DNA of 64,000 nt, taken from positions 186,001 to 250,000 of the forward strand of contig CAMTUU010000005.1 of the NCBI GenBank assembly GCA_947085045.1. The letters are read 5' to 3'. The notes beneath the pieces were generated by a model. The model was not told the DNA's origin. It saw nothing but the letters and a program-made list of their open reading frames with translations, and did not search any database. Shown here one piece after another: positions 33,015-41,222 of the stretch. The DNA is from Pseudolysinimonas_A sp947085045. Its GTDB lineage: Bacteria > Actinomycetota > Actinomycetes > Actinomycetales > Microbacteriaceae. Numbering within the stretch: the stretch's first letter is position 1; every line of letters starts with the position of its first letter. The position numbers and the translations under genes are program-made.

Positions 33015-33520
33015 GGCGCGAGCACCACGCAGAGCCGCGCGAGCACCGACGTGCCCGCGCCGGTGGTCGCTTCGATGTCGACGAACCCCGCGTACGGCCC
33101 GCCGTCGACCCCGCTCGCCGAGATCGGCCCGTCGAGCGTCCAGGAGTTGGTGTCCTCGGCGCCCACGAAGATCTCCCCGGCATTCGGGAACGCGACCCCG
33201 TCGTCGATGTAGGAGAGCGTGTAGGAGTAGGTCGTGTACTCGCCCTCGGTGCCGCTGTCGGTCATCGCGTAGCTCTCCGAGCCGCCGAGCGGGTAGACGT
33301 CGAGCAGCGGCTCGATCTCGAGGCGAGGATCGACGAACAACTCGTAGCCGGCCGTGGTCACGCCGTCGCAGTTCAGGTCCGAGCCCGCGCTGCCCCCGTC
33401 CGGCGATCCGCCCGTCCCCGTGTCTCCTCCCCCGCCGGGAGCGCAGCCGGCGATGGCGAGCAGGGGCGGGAGCAGGATCGCGAGCAGCGCGAGGCGCGAA
33501 CGGTTCTTCACCCTCCACAT
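33011..33520 (-). CDS. Hypothetical secreted lipoprotein
   Basis: A 169-residue protein with a lipoprotein signal peptide (PPLLAIAGC, lipidated C26) and a Gly/Ser/Thr-rich linker. The exported domain of about 120 residues contains two cysteines, probably disulfide-bonded. No family is recognised; the mature domain looks beta-rich. It lies between the GNAT cluster and the LuxR gene. The start codon has no strong Shine-Dalgarno. Confidence 0.75.
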   Translation of the reverse strand: MWRVKNRSRLALLAILLPPLLAIAGCAPGGGGDTGTGGSPDGGSAGSDLNCDGVTTAGYELFVDPRLEIEPLLDVYPLGGSESYAMTDSGTEGEYTTYSYTLSYIDDGVAFPNAGEIFVGAEDTNSWTLDGPISASGVDGGPYAGFVDIEATTGAGTSVLARLCVVLAP

Positions 33521-33560
33521 GGTCCGCTTCGCCCGAACCCGCCGACAGTGGGGATGCGGC

Positions 33561-35195
33561 TTATTCGCCCGGCACCCGGGCGAGCCGGGCGACCTCGCCC
33601 CGCGTCGTCACCCGCCAGCGCGAGCGGATGTCGGTGAGGTGCTTCTCGACGGTCTTGACGCTGATCTCCAGCTCTGCGGCGATCGCGGCATTCCCGAGCC
33701 CGCGAGCCAGAGCGTCGGCGACGGCGCGCTGCCGAGGGGTGAGCGACACCGCGGTGCCCTCGGCCGGAAGCCGGTCGGCGAGCGCGAGTCCGACCGCGAG
33801 CCGCGAGGCGGCGCCGAAGGCCGCGAGCACGCGCGAGACGTGGGCGCGCACCGTGTGGTCGGAGAGGTGGAGGATCTTGGCGATCCCGGCGTTCGAGGCG
33901 CCTTGCGCGATGAGCAGGGCGACGTCGCGTTCGCGGGCGGACAAGCCCGCCCAACCGACCCCCGCGACGGGACGCAGGCGCCGGCCGGTGCGCCGCAGCT
34001 CCCGGGCCGCCGATGTTCGCACCGCATGGAATCCGGTTCGCTCCGCCGCGGCCACGGCCGCCTCGAGCCGCGCGGTCGCGACGCCCCCCTCCGACGCGGC
34101 GAGCCGGGCACGGGAGCCGACGATCTCGGCCTCCGCGGCCTCGACCGCGCGGCCCTCCACGGTCGCCAGCACAACCGCGAGGTCCGCGAATTCCACGGCC
34201 TCGCGCGGATGTCCGGCGAGCAGGGCGACCCGGCTGTCGAGCCGCGCGATGGTCGAGCCGGCGATCGGATGCCCGCGCAGGTCGGCCGCACGGTCCGCCC
34301 AGGCCTCCGCGGCATCCAGGTCGCCTTCGGCGGCGGCGAGCGCGACGAGCAGTTCGAGTCCGAGGCCTCGGTCGACGATCGTGAGGGCGGTCAGCCGCTC
34401 GTCGCCGCCGGCTGCGAGCACGAGCCGGGCGGAGCGTTCGACGTCGCCGATCGCGACCAGCCCGAAGGCGGCGAGCAGCCGGCATCCCGCGGCGAGGTAG
34501 CCGTCGGCGGGAAGTTCGCTCGCCTCGACCCGGTCGGCGAGGGCCCGCGCGGCGCCCCGGTCGGCCGCGTTGCCGCGCACGAGGGATGCCGTGCTCGCGC
34601 TGAGCAGGGCCAACAGCGGGCCGTCGTCGCGGGACTCCAGGTCACGCACGACCGCCTCGGCCTCGTCGATCCGACCGAGGAACGCGAGCAACCGTGTCCG
34701 ATGCACCCGCACGAGCCCGCCGAAGGGGTGGCCCGGCCAGTCGGCGACAGGTCGCGGGCCGACGAAGCGGTCGGCGAGGACGAGGCGCCCGCAGGCGAGG
34801 GCCCCTTCGGCGGCGAGGTACCGGGCGACGTCGGCCTCCCGCGCGGCACCCAGATCGTCGAGCAGGCCGACAACCTCGCCGAGCGGGTCACCCGTCGCGG
34901 TCGACCCGGGTGCCGCATCCGTCCAGTGCTCCGCGCTTCCCGGCCACCAGCCCGCGGACGCGAGTCCGCGGGCGCCGAGCGCGGCCACCCGGGTGACGTC
35001 GTCGGACGCCCGGGCGAGGGACTCGTCGGCGAGCTCTGCGGCGCGCGCGTAGTCGGTGCGGAGGAACGCGGCGTACGACGCGATCGGCAGGAACCAGGGG
35101 TCGTCGGCGGCGGCGAGGCTCCGGTCGAGCGCTTCCGCCGCCCCGCCGTCGAGCAGCAGGCGGAACACATCCTGGGTCAGCGCCTGACGGATCAT
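33561..35195 (-). CDS. LuxR-family regulator with two C-terminal HTH domains
   Basis: A 544-residue regulator. About 420 residues of alanine-rich helical repeats (TPR-like) come first, with no P-loop, so it is not a full LAL/MalT ATPase. Two LuxR-type HTH domains follow in tandem. The first is LSARERDVALLIAQGASNAG through HTVRAHVSRVLA, and the second is LTPRQRAVADALARGLGNAA through KTVEKHLTDIRSRW. The ATG overlaps the mutM stop (ATGA), which fixes the start and puts it in the rnc-mutM operon. Its target genes are unknown; the adjacent lipoprotein gene is a candidate. Confidence 0.85.
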   Translation of the reverse strand: MIRQALTQDVFRLLLDGGAAEALDRSLAAADDPWFLPIASYAAFLRTDYARAAELADESLARASDDVTRVAALGARGLASAGWWPGSAEHWTDAAPGSTATGDPLGEVVGLLDDLGAAREADVARYLAAEGALACGRLVLADRFVGPRPVADWPGHPFGGLVRVHRTRLLAFLGRIDEAEAVVRDLESRDDGPLLALLSASTASLVRGNAADRGAARALADRVEASELPADGYLAAGCRLLAAFGLVAIGDVERSARLVLAAGGDERLTALTIVDRGLGLELLVALAAAEGDLDAAEAWADRAADLRGHPIAGSTIARLDSRVALLAGHPREAVEFADLAVVLATVEGRAVEAAEAEIVGSRARLAASEGGVATARLEAAVAAAERTGFHAVRTSAARELRRTGRRLRPVAGVGWAGLSARERDVALLIAQGASNAGIAKILHLSDHTVRAHVSRVLAAFGAASRLAVGLALADRLPAEGTAVSLTPRQRAVADALARGLGNAAIAAELEISVKTVEKHLTDIRSRWRVTTRGEVARLARVPGE

Positions 35196-36070
35196 CGGAT
35201 CCGGATGCGTTGACAGAACGGGCAGAAGTGCGAGCCCCGGTTCATGAAGTCCTCGCGCACGATCGGGCGGCCGCAGCGCGGGCAGGGCTTGCCGTGCTGC
35301 CCGTACGCGTTGAGCGAGTGCGAGAAGTAGCCGGAGGCGCCGTTCACGTTCACGTAGGTGCTGCTGAACGACGTGCCGCCCTCGACGAGCGCGCGGCCGA
35401 GCACGAGCCGCACCTCGGCCAGCAGTGTCGTCGCCCGCGGACGGCTGAGGGCCCGGGTCGGCTGGTCGTAGTGGATGCGGGCCGCCCACAGCGCCTCGTC
35501 GGCGTAGATGTTGCCGATGCCGCTCACCAACGTCTGGTCGAGCAGAGCGCGCTTGATCCCGGTGTCCTTGGCGGCGAGCCGGCGCAGGAAGAGGTCGTCG
35601 TCGAACAGCGGGTCGACCGGGTCGCGGGCGATGTGGCTCACCTGCGACGGGAGCAGCTGATCGGGATGATCGCGCGCCGGCACGAGCTGGTCGAGCGCCA
35701 TCGAGCCGAAGATGCGCTGATCGACGAAGTGCACCCGCAGCGGTCCGTGGCCCGGCTGGTCGAGGTCGAGCACGATGCGGGTGAGCCGGTCGCGCTCGGC
35801 GCCGGGATCGCGCAGCAGCACCTGCCCCGACATCCCGAGGTGCACGACCAAAGCCTCGCCGGTGCCTTGGATCGGGACCCAGAGGAATTTGCCGCGACGC
35901 TGCGGAGTGAGGAACCAGGCACCGGTCAGCCGGTGGACGAAGTCCTCCGCGGGTCCGATATGTCGTCGCAGCGACCGGGCGTCGAACACCTCGACACGGG
36001 TGACCGTCGCGCCGGTGACCGCGGGCTCGAGGCCGTGGCGCACGACCTCGACCTCGGGCAGCTCCGGCAT
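35192..36070 (-). CDS. mutM: Formamidopyrimidine-DNA glycosylase
   Basis: A 292-residue Fpg that excises 8-oxoguanine and has AP lyase activity. The start MPELPEVEVVRHGLEP gives the catalytic Pro2 and Glu3. The helix-two-turn-helix region and conserved KRALLDQTLVSGIGNIYADEA follow. The C-terminal zinc finger is CPRCGRPIVRE ... CPFCQ. It lies two bases after rnc and overlaps the LuxR gene by four. Confidence 0.97.
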   Translation of the reverse strand: MPELPEVEVVRHGLEPAVTGATVTRVEVFDARSLRRHIGPAEDFVHRLTGAWFLTPQRRGKFLWVPIQGTGEALVVHLGMSGQVLLRDPGAERDRLTRIVLDLDQPGHGPLRVHFVDQRIFGSMALDQLVPARDHPDQLLPSQVSHIARDPVDPLFDDDLFLRRLAAKDTGIKRALLDQTLVSGIGNIYADEALWAARIHYDQPTRALSRPRATTLLAEVRLVLGRALVEGGTSFSSTYVNVNGASGYFSHSLNAYGQHGKPCPRCGRPIVREDFMNRGSHFCPFCQRIRIR

Positions 36071-36072
36071 TG

Positions 36073-36807
36073 CTACCCGCGCTTCGGAGGCTGCGCGCTG
36101 TGCAGGGCGGCCCAGGCCGAGAGCGCCGCCGCCATCTCGGCCTGCTTCTTGCTCGTGCCGTCGCCCTCGGCGACCTCGACGCCCGCGACGGACACGACCG
36201 CGTGGAAACGCTTCGAGTGGTCGGGACCGCTGTCGGAGACGAGGTACTGCGGCAGACCCTTGCCGAGACGGGTGGAGAGCTCCTGCAGGCTCGTCTTCGG
36301 ATCCATCGCCGCGCCGAACCGCTCGGGGTCGGCGAGCAGCGGGGCGATCAGCCGGAGCACGAACGCGGTGGCCTGGTCGCCGCCGTCGGAGAGGTAGACG
36401 GCGCCGATGAGCGCTTCGAGGGCGTCGGCGAGGATCGACGACTTCTCGCGCCCGCCGGTCAGCTCCTCGCCGCGACCAAGGCGCAGGTGAGCACCGAGGT
36501 CGATCAGGCGGGCGATCTCGGCGAGCGCGACGGCCGAGACCAGGCTCGCGCGGCGCTTCGCGAGTTCACCCTCATCCAGCCCGGGGTTCTCGCGGTAGAG
36601 CATGACCGTGACGGCCTGCCCCAGAATCGAGTCGCCGAGGAATTCGAGGCGCTCGTTGTGGGCGATGCCGCCGTTCTCGTACGCGTACGAGCGGTGGGTC
36701 AGCGCCAGCTCGAGAAGCCCGGCCTCAACGGAGATGCCGAGCTTCTGAGCGAGTTCGTCCGGAGGAGCGGGAACCGCCGGGTTCGGACGAGGAGACGTGT
36801 CAGACGT
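36073..36807 (-). CDS. rnc: Ribonuclease III, with an apparent ACG start codon
   Basis: RNase III cleaves double-stranded RNA in rRNA processing. The catalytic HNERLEFLGDSILGQAV and the second acidic block LADALEALIGAVYL are intact, and the C-terminal dsRBD (DPKTSLQEL through KKQAEMAAALSAW) is complete. No ATG, GTG or TTG lies in frame between the conserved region and a point about 100 codons upstream. The natural start is the ACG at 36807-36805 (SDTSPRPNPA follows), overlapping the rpmF stop. An ATG there would differ by one base that is silent in rpmF (GAT/GAC). AAGG lies six bases upstream. With ACG the protein is 244 residues. Confidence 0.88.
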   Translation of the reverse strand, partial: TSDTSPRPNPAVPAPPDELAQKLGISVEAGLLELALTHRSYAYENGGIAHNERLEFLGDSILGQAVTVMLYRENPGLDEGELAKRRASLVSAVALAEIARLIDLGAHLRLGRGEELTGGREKSSILADALEALIGAVYLSDGGDQATAFVLRLIAPLLADPERFGAAMDPKTSLQELSTRLGKGLPQYLVSDSGPDHSKRFHAVVSVAGVEVAEGDGTSKKQAEMAAALSAWAALHSAQPPKRG

Positions 36808-37003
36808 CCGCGACCTTGCGACCCTTGTACTCCAGGTACAGGGGCGTGCCGGCGGAGTCCTCGACGACCTTCGCGCGGTGCGGGAGGCTGTAGGTGACCT
36901 TGCCGTTCTCGATCGTCTTGACGAGCTGAACCGGGGTCGCCTTCCACTGCGAGCGGCGGGCGTGCGTGTTGGCGCGCGACTGCTTGCGCTTGGGAACAGC
37001 CAT
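36800..37003 (-). CDS. rpmF: 50S ribosomal protein L32
   Basis: A 67-residue L32 starting MAVPKRKQSRANTHARRSQW. The Cys pairs of zinc-binding L32 forms are absent, so this is the cysteine-free type. It follows yceD by three bases, the standard yceD-rpmF arrangement, and its 3' end overlaps the proposed ACG start of rnc by eight bases. Its C-terminal codons GAC GTC TGA contain that ACG. Confidence 0.97.
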   Translation of the reverse strand: MAVPKRKQSRANTHARRSQWKATPVQLVKTIENGKVTYSLPHRAKVVEDSAGTPLYLEYKGRKVADV

Positions 37004-37006
37004 GAT

Positions 37007-37543
37007 TTATCTCTTCTCGTTGTTTTCTGCGTCTGTGTCGGTCGTGAAGTTCTGCAGCGCGGCCCACCGGGGGTCGATCGTCTCGTCGATCTTCTGCTCG
37101 AACCCATCCGGAAGCCTCTCCCCGGTCAGCGGGTCGAGGCCAGGACAGTCCGGGCGACAAACCGGCTGGAACGGTAGCGACAACACCACCGCGTCCCTCA
37201 CGACGGGTTCGAGATCCAGCTGGTCGTCTCGAACCACGAAGTCGAAAGCTTCGTCTGGAGAATACGCGAAAAGCTCCTGGAATTCGACTTCGACGTCGAT
37301 CTCGATGGGGTCGAGGCACCGCGCGCACTCGCCGTGAGCGACGGTCTCGACGTCGGCGGACACCAGGATGCCGTCGTGGAGGCCCTCGAGGCGGAGATCG
37401 ATGTCGATGATCTCGCCCTCCGCGACCGACGCGGCGCCCTCGCCGAGCTTCTCGGGCAGCGCGAACTCGAGAACGCGCTCTCGCATCTCGCCGGGGCGGT
37501 GCACGAGGTCGCGGACGTCGATCAGGAAAGGCGAAGCGGACAC
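37007..37543 (-). CDS. yceD: YceD/DUF177 family protein
   Basis: A 178-residue member of the YceD (DUF177) family, a conserved partner of L32 and linked in other systems to 23S rRNA accumulation. It starts at GTG 37543 (VSASPFLIDVRDLVHRPGE). The family signatures are the CARCLDPIE segment in the middle and the LPFQPVCRPDCPGLDPLTGE motif, which holds two further cysteines, near the end. It heads the yceD-rpmF-rnc-mutM operon and is divergent from an HTH gene, 78 bases apart. Confidence 0.93.
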   Translation of the reverse strand: MSASPFLIDVRDLVHRPGEMRERVLEFALPEKLGEGAASVAEGEIIDIDLRLEGLHDGILVSADVETVAHGECARCLDPIEIDVEVEFQELFAYSPDEAFDFVVRDDQLDLEPVVRDAVVLSLPFQPVCRPDCPGLDPLTGERLPDGFEQKIDETIDPRWAALQNFTTDTDAENNEKR

Positions 37544-37580
37544 CGGGGAATTGTACGCGTGCGAGCGCTTCGGCTTTGGC

Positions 37581-37613
37581 ATCGCAGGTGCGCTATATCG
37601 CAGATGTGCGATA
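37581..37613. promoter_or_regulatory. Tandem inverted repeats, likely operator of the HTH/NTase pair
   Basis: TATCGCA (37596-37602) and TGCGATA (37607-37613) form a perfect 7-bp inverted repeat with a 4-base spacer. A related weaker palindrome, ATCGCAGGTGCGCTAT, abuts it at 37581-37596. GATACT at 37610-37615 lies six bases before the ATG at 37622 and would be the -10, so a bound regulator would block it. Autoregulation by the HTH protein is inferred. Confidence 0.6.
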
Positions 37614-37621
37614 CTGCCGCG

Positions 37622-37951
37622 ATGGGGAACCAGATCAAGGGCATGGGCAACGACCTCGTGCGCGAAGGGCGACGGCGCGTCGGCTGGACCCAGACACGTC
37701 TCGCCCAGGAGGCGCGGACCACGCAGTCGGCGATCGCCCGCCTGGAATCCGGGGTCACCTCCCCCGCCTTCGACGACGTCCTGCGTCTGCTGAGGATCAT
37801 GGGACTCGACCTGGACTTCATGCTCGTGGAGCGCGACGACGCCGACCTCAGCCAGGCGCGGCAGATGCTCCCGCTCTCCACAGATGAACGCCACGCCTTC
37901 CACGTCGGGTTCCGCGATCAGGTGAAACGGATCCGTGGACGAGCAGCCTGA
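37622..37951 (+). CDS. XRE-family HTH protein, antitoxin-like
   Basis: A 109-residue protein with an HTH_3 domain (TQTRLAQEARTTQSAIARLE, about residues 20-39) and a C-terminal extension. Start at MGNQIKGMGND; an in-frame ATG 15 bases upstream (37607) lies inside the operator and is less likely. Its 3' end overlaps the next gene by 17 bases. This small HTH plus nucleotidyltransferase-fold protein is the layout of AbiE-like and related toxin-antitoxin modules, with this gene as repressor and antitoxin. Confidence 0.82.
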   Translation: MGNQIKGMGNDLVREGRRRVGWTQTRLAQEARTTQSAIARLESGVTSPAFDDVLRLLRIMGLDLDFMLVERDDADLSQARQMLPLSTDERHAFHVGFRDQVKRIRGRAA

Positions 37952-38441
37952 CCTCGACTTCGAGCGCATCCTGTCGGTTCTGCGCGCGCATGAGGTCGAT
38001 TTCGTCGTGATCGGTGGCCTGGCCACGATCCACTGGGGCTCGCCGTTCGTGACGTGGGACATCGACATCACGCCTGAACGCACCATCGCCAACCTCGATC
38101 GTCTGTCGGCCGCTCTCGACGAACTCGGCGCCCGCATCCGAGCTGGGGATGAGACGCTCCCCTTCTCGCACACCGGCGCTTCGCTCGCCGACGCCCAGGC
38201 GTGGAACCTTCGCACCCCCTTCGGAGATCTCGACATCTCATTCGTCCCCGACGGCACTCAGGGCTACCCGGATCTCGTCCGGGACGCAGCCGACGAGAAG
38301 ATCAATGGAGTCGAGGTCCGCATCGCGTCACTGGCCGACGTCATCCGCTCGAAGCAGGCCGCCAACCGCCCGAAGGATCAGCGCGTGCTGCCGACCCTGC
38401 GGGAGATCCTCGCCTCGCGCAACCCGCGCAACCCGACGTGA
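37935..38441 (+). CDS. Nucleotidyltransferase-fold protein, toxin-like
   Basis: A 168-residue protein starting at GTG 37935. The nucleotidyltransferase pattern is visible: VIGGLATIHWGS (GG motif) followed by WDIDITPE (catalytic D-x-D) and a later LDISFVPDG acidic strand. This is the core of AbiEii/DUF6036-type proteins, which inactivate tRNA or other targets by nucleotide transfer. The residues SLADVIRSKQAANRPKD near the end are typical of this class. It pairs with the HTH gene it overlaps. The toxin role is inferred. Confidence 0.8.
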   Translation: MDEQPDLDFERILSVLRAHEVDFVVIGGLATIHWGSPFVTWDIDITPERTIANLDRLSAALDELGARIRAGDETLPFSHTGASLADAQAWNLRTPFGDLDISFVPDGTQGYPDLVRDAADEKINGVEVRIASLADVIRSKQAANRPKDQRVLPTLREILASRNPRNPT

Positions 38442-38504
38442 TCGTCCGCAGCGTGGAGCTCTCGTGTCGAAGATGCCGCAGCTCGACCTCGCCGACTCGC
38501 GGGC

Positions 38505-39839
38505 TCACCCCGCGGTGAGCGCGGTCAGGGCCTCGTCGATGATCGCCAGACCGCGGCGGGCCTCGCCGGGGGTGACGACGCACGGCGGCACGACGTGCAG
38601 CCGGTTGTCGGCGACGAAGGGCAGGAGCCCGCGCTTCAACAGTTCGCCCTTGAGCGCACCGATGGTGGCCGCGGGCACGGGCTGACGGCTCTCCCGCTCG
38701 GTGACCAGGTCGAGCGCCCAGAACACGCCGACACCGCGCACGTCACCGATGATCGGGTGCTTCTCGGCGAGCGCCCGCAGACCCGGGCCGAGCACATCCT
38801 CACCGATCGCCGCGGCGTTCTCGACGATGCCCTCTTCCTCCATCGCGTCGATCGCGGCGACGATGGAGGCCATCGCGAGCGGATGCCCGGAGTAGGTCAG
38901 ACCGCCCGGGAACACCTGGTCGTCGAACGCGCCCGAGATCGACTCGGAGATGACGACCCCGCCCGCGGGCACGTACCCGGAGTTCACGCCCTTGGCGAAG
39001 GTGATCAGGTCCGGCACGATCCCGTCGGCGTTGATGAGCGGATGCTGCCAGGAGAACCACGATCCGGTGCGGCCGAAACCCGACATGACCTCGTCGAGGA
39101 TGAGCACGATGCCGTGCTCATCGCACAGCGCGCGCACACCCGACAGGTAGCCCGGCGGCGGGAGCATCACGCCGGCCGTGCCCGGCACTCCCTCGAGCAG
39201 GATGGCGGCAATCGACGCCGCACCCTCCGACACGATGACGCGTTCGAGGTGATGCAGCGCCCGCTCCGACTCCTGCTCGGGCGACGTCGCCCAGAACTCG
39301 GAGCGGTAGAGGAACGGCCCGAAGAAGTGCACGTGCGCACGGGAGTACTCGTTCGGCACGCGGCGCCAGTCACCCGTCGCGACGACGGCCGCGCCGGTGT
39401 TGCCGTGGTAACTGCGGTAGGTGCTGAGCACCTTGTCACGGCCTGTGGTGAGGCGCGCCATGCGGATGGCGTTCTCGTTGGCATCCGCCCCGCCGTTGGT
39501 GAAGAAGACCCGCCCGAACGACGGGCCCGCCTTGGCGAGGATGCGCGCCGCCGCCTCGCCGCGGGCGAGGTTCGCGTGCGCGGGAGCCACCATCGGCAGT
39601 TCGGCGGCCTGCTTCTGGATCGCCGCGACGACCTTGGGATGCGTGTGGCCGATGTTCATGTTGACGAGCTGGCTCGAGAAGTCGAGGTACTTCTTGCCGT
39701 CGTAGTCCCACACCTCGCTGCCGGAACCCCCGGCCACGACGAAGGGGGTGAGGGAGCCCTGGGCCGACCAGGAGTGGAAGACGTGGGCGCGGTCGAGGTC
39801 GTAGGCGCGGGTGCCGAGCTCGGCGTCGAGTTCGCTCAT
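38505..39839 (-). CDS. Class III PLP omega-aminotransferase (beta-alanine/3-aminoisobutyrate type)
   Basis: A 444-residue aspartate aminotransferase family (class III) enzyme. The PLP lysine is K283 in LITFAKGVNSGYVP, preceded by the cofactor Asp in LILDEVMSGFGRTG. FFTNGGADANENAIRMAR and RSYHGNT bind the cofactor phosphate. At the end of a pyrimidine catabolic operon it most likely transaminates beta-alanine or beta-aminoisobutyrate made by the ureidopropionase. AAAGG lies eight bases before the ATG. A strong hairpin separates it from the binding-protein gene upstream, so its expression may be lower. Confidence 0.88.
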   Translation of the reverse strand: MSELDAELGTRAYDLDRAHVFHSWSAQGSLTPFVVAGGSGSEVWDYDGKKYLDFSSQLVNMNIGHTHPKVVAAIQKQAAELPMVAPAHANLARGEAAARILAKAGPSFGRVFFTNGGADANENAIRMARLTTGRDKVLSTYRSYHGNTGAAVVATGDWRRVPNEYSRAHVHFFGPFLYRSEFWATSPEQESERALHHLERVIVSEGAASIAAILLEGVPGTAGVMLPPPGYLSGVRALCDEHGIVLILDEVMSGFGRTGSWFSWQHPLINADGIVPDLITFAKGVNSGYVPAGGVVISESISGAFDDQVFPGGLTYSGHPLAMASIVAAIDAMEEEGIVENAAAIGEDVLGPGLRALAEKHPIIGDVRGVGVFWALDLVTERESRQPVPAATIGALKGELLKRGLLPFVADNRLHVVPPCVVTPGEARRGLAIIDEALTALTAG

Positions 39840-39874
39840 GAGGGTGATGCCTTTCGTGCAACGGGTGGTGCGGA

Positions 39875-39908
39875 GGGAGCGGGGGCGACCGTGGCCGCCC
39901 CCGCTCCC
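39875..39908 (-). terminator. Strong hairpin after the binding-protein gene
   Basis: GGGAGCGGGGGCG (39875-39887) and CGCCCCCGCTCCC (39896-39908) pair perfectly over 13 bp with an 8-base loop, 10 bases past the substrate-binding protein stop. No T run follows on the minus strand, so it may stabilise the upstream mRNA 3' end or attenuate rather than stop transcription into the aminotransferase gene. Confidence 0.6.
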
Positions 39909-39918
39909 GTGCTGCCGG

Positions 39919-41178
39919 CTAGATGCCGCCGAGCTTGAGCTTGACGGTGATCGGCGAGTAGTCGCCCGCCGGATCGAGGCCCTCGGCCTCGAGCGCCGCG
40001 ATCGCCTCGAGGACGTACTCGTTCGTGTACGTCGACTCCGGCGGGGCCGCGGTGATCAGGCTCTGCCCGTCCTGGTTGGTCGTCGACAGCGCGCCGTCGA
40101 CGGTCTGCGCCCAGGCGTCGGCGTCGACGACGCCGATGCCGTTCGGCGACGGCCAGACGAGCTTGTTGACCTCGTTCATCTGCCACAGCTGGTGGCCGGG
40201 GCCGACCGGGAAGGCGCCGAGGCCGGCGTTCGGGTCCGACTCGACCAACGCGATCGCGTCGAGCGCGGCCGCGTAGGCGATCGACGCGCCCTCCTCGGGG
40301 TTGTCGCGCACGTACATCCAGCCCTTGAGCGCGGCGGTCAGGAAGGCGACGGTCTGTGCTTCGAAGGCCGGGTCCGCGAGATCCGCGGTGTTGGCCCAGA
40401 CGGCATCCTGCAGCATCCCGCCGGGGGTGTCGGCGTAGGCGACGGTGTTGAAGTCGTCCTCCGTGTAGAGCGTGCCGGGTGCGTCGGGGTTCTCGGTCTC
40501 GAGCACCTGCGCCCACTCGTTGTAGGTCATCGCCTCGGCCGCGTCGACGTCGCCGTTGAGCAGCGCGCTCATGTCGAACGCCTGCTGGACGATCTCGACG
40601 CTCGTGGTGTCGACGCCCGCGGCGGTCATGGCCGCGAAGATCTCCCACTCGTTGCCGAAGCCCCAGCTGCCGATCGCGGCGCCCTCGTAGTCCTCGACCG
40701 ACTCGATGCCGGCGTCGGCGTAGGACACCTGCAGCGTGCCGGAGGTCTGGAAGACCTGCGCGATGTTGGTCAGCTCATAGCCGCTCGCCTCGATCGAGCC
40801 GAGCACCTTCGGCACCCAGGCGATCGCGTAGTCGGCCTGGCCCTCGGCGAGGATGTTCTGCGGCACCGAGTCGAAGCCGGGCACCGGCGCGATCGTGACG
40901 TCGAGGCCCTGCTCGGCGAAGTAGCCGAGGCAGTCGGCCGCGTAGTAGCCGGCGAACTGGGCCTGTGCGAGCCACTGCAGCTGCAGCGTGACGGGCGTCA
41001 GCGTCGCGGCGGGGTCGGGCTCGACGCACTCGACGGCGGGGAGCTCCGTCGGCGTCATGTCGAGCGCGGCGGGCTCATCGGTGCCGGTGTCGGTCGGGGT
41101 GGAACATCCGGCGAGTGCGAGACCGGCGATGACGACGCCGGCGGCGAGCACGGTGCCGCTTCTGAACCTACGGTTCAT
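39919..41178 (-). CDS. ABC transporter substrate-binding lipoprotein (NMT1/THI5-like)
   Basis: A 419-residue exported lipoprotein (GLALAGC, lipidated C25) of the NMT1/THI5/SsuA-like class. The motif LQLQWLAQAQFAGYYAADCLG is typical of the binding proteins of pyrimidine-precursor and hydroxymethylpyrimidine importers, and IGSWGFGNEWE is also typical. The ATG has AGAGGAAA upstream. With two permeases and an ATPase it should bring a pyrimidine, hydantoin or ureido compound to the catabolic enzymes of this operon. Ligand identity is inferred from context only. Confidence 0.88.
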   Translation of the reverse strand: MNRRFRSGTVLAAGVVIAGLALAGCSTPTDTGTDEPAALDMTPTELPAVECVEPDPAATLTPVTLQLQWLAQAQFAGYYAADCLGYFAEQGLDVTIAPVPGFDSVPQNILAEGQADYAIAWVPKVLGSIEASGYELTNIAQVFQTSGTLQVSYADAGIESVEDYEGAAIGSWGFGNEWEIFAAMTAAGVDTTSVEIVQQAFDMSALLNGDVDAAEAMTYNEWAQVLETENPDAPGTLYTEDDFNTVAYADTPGGMLQDAVWANTADLADPAFEAQTVAFLTAALKGWMYVRDNPEEGASIAYAAALDAIALVESDPNAGLGAFPVGPGHQLWQMNEVNKLVWPSPNGIGVVDADAWAQTVDGALSTTNQDGQSLITAAPPESTYTNEYVLEAIAALEAEGLDPAGDYSPITVKLKLGGI

Positions 41179-41222
41179 GGTGTTTCCTCTCTTTGGTGGG
41201 CAGGGGGTGGAACACTGCTCCG

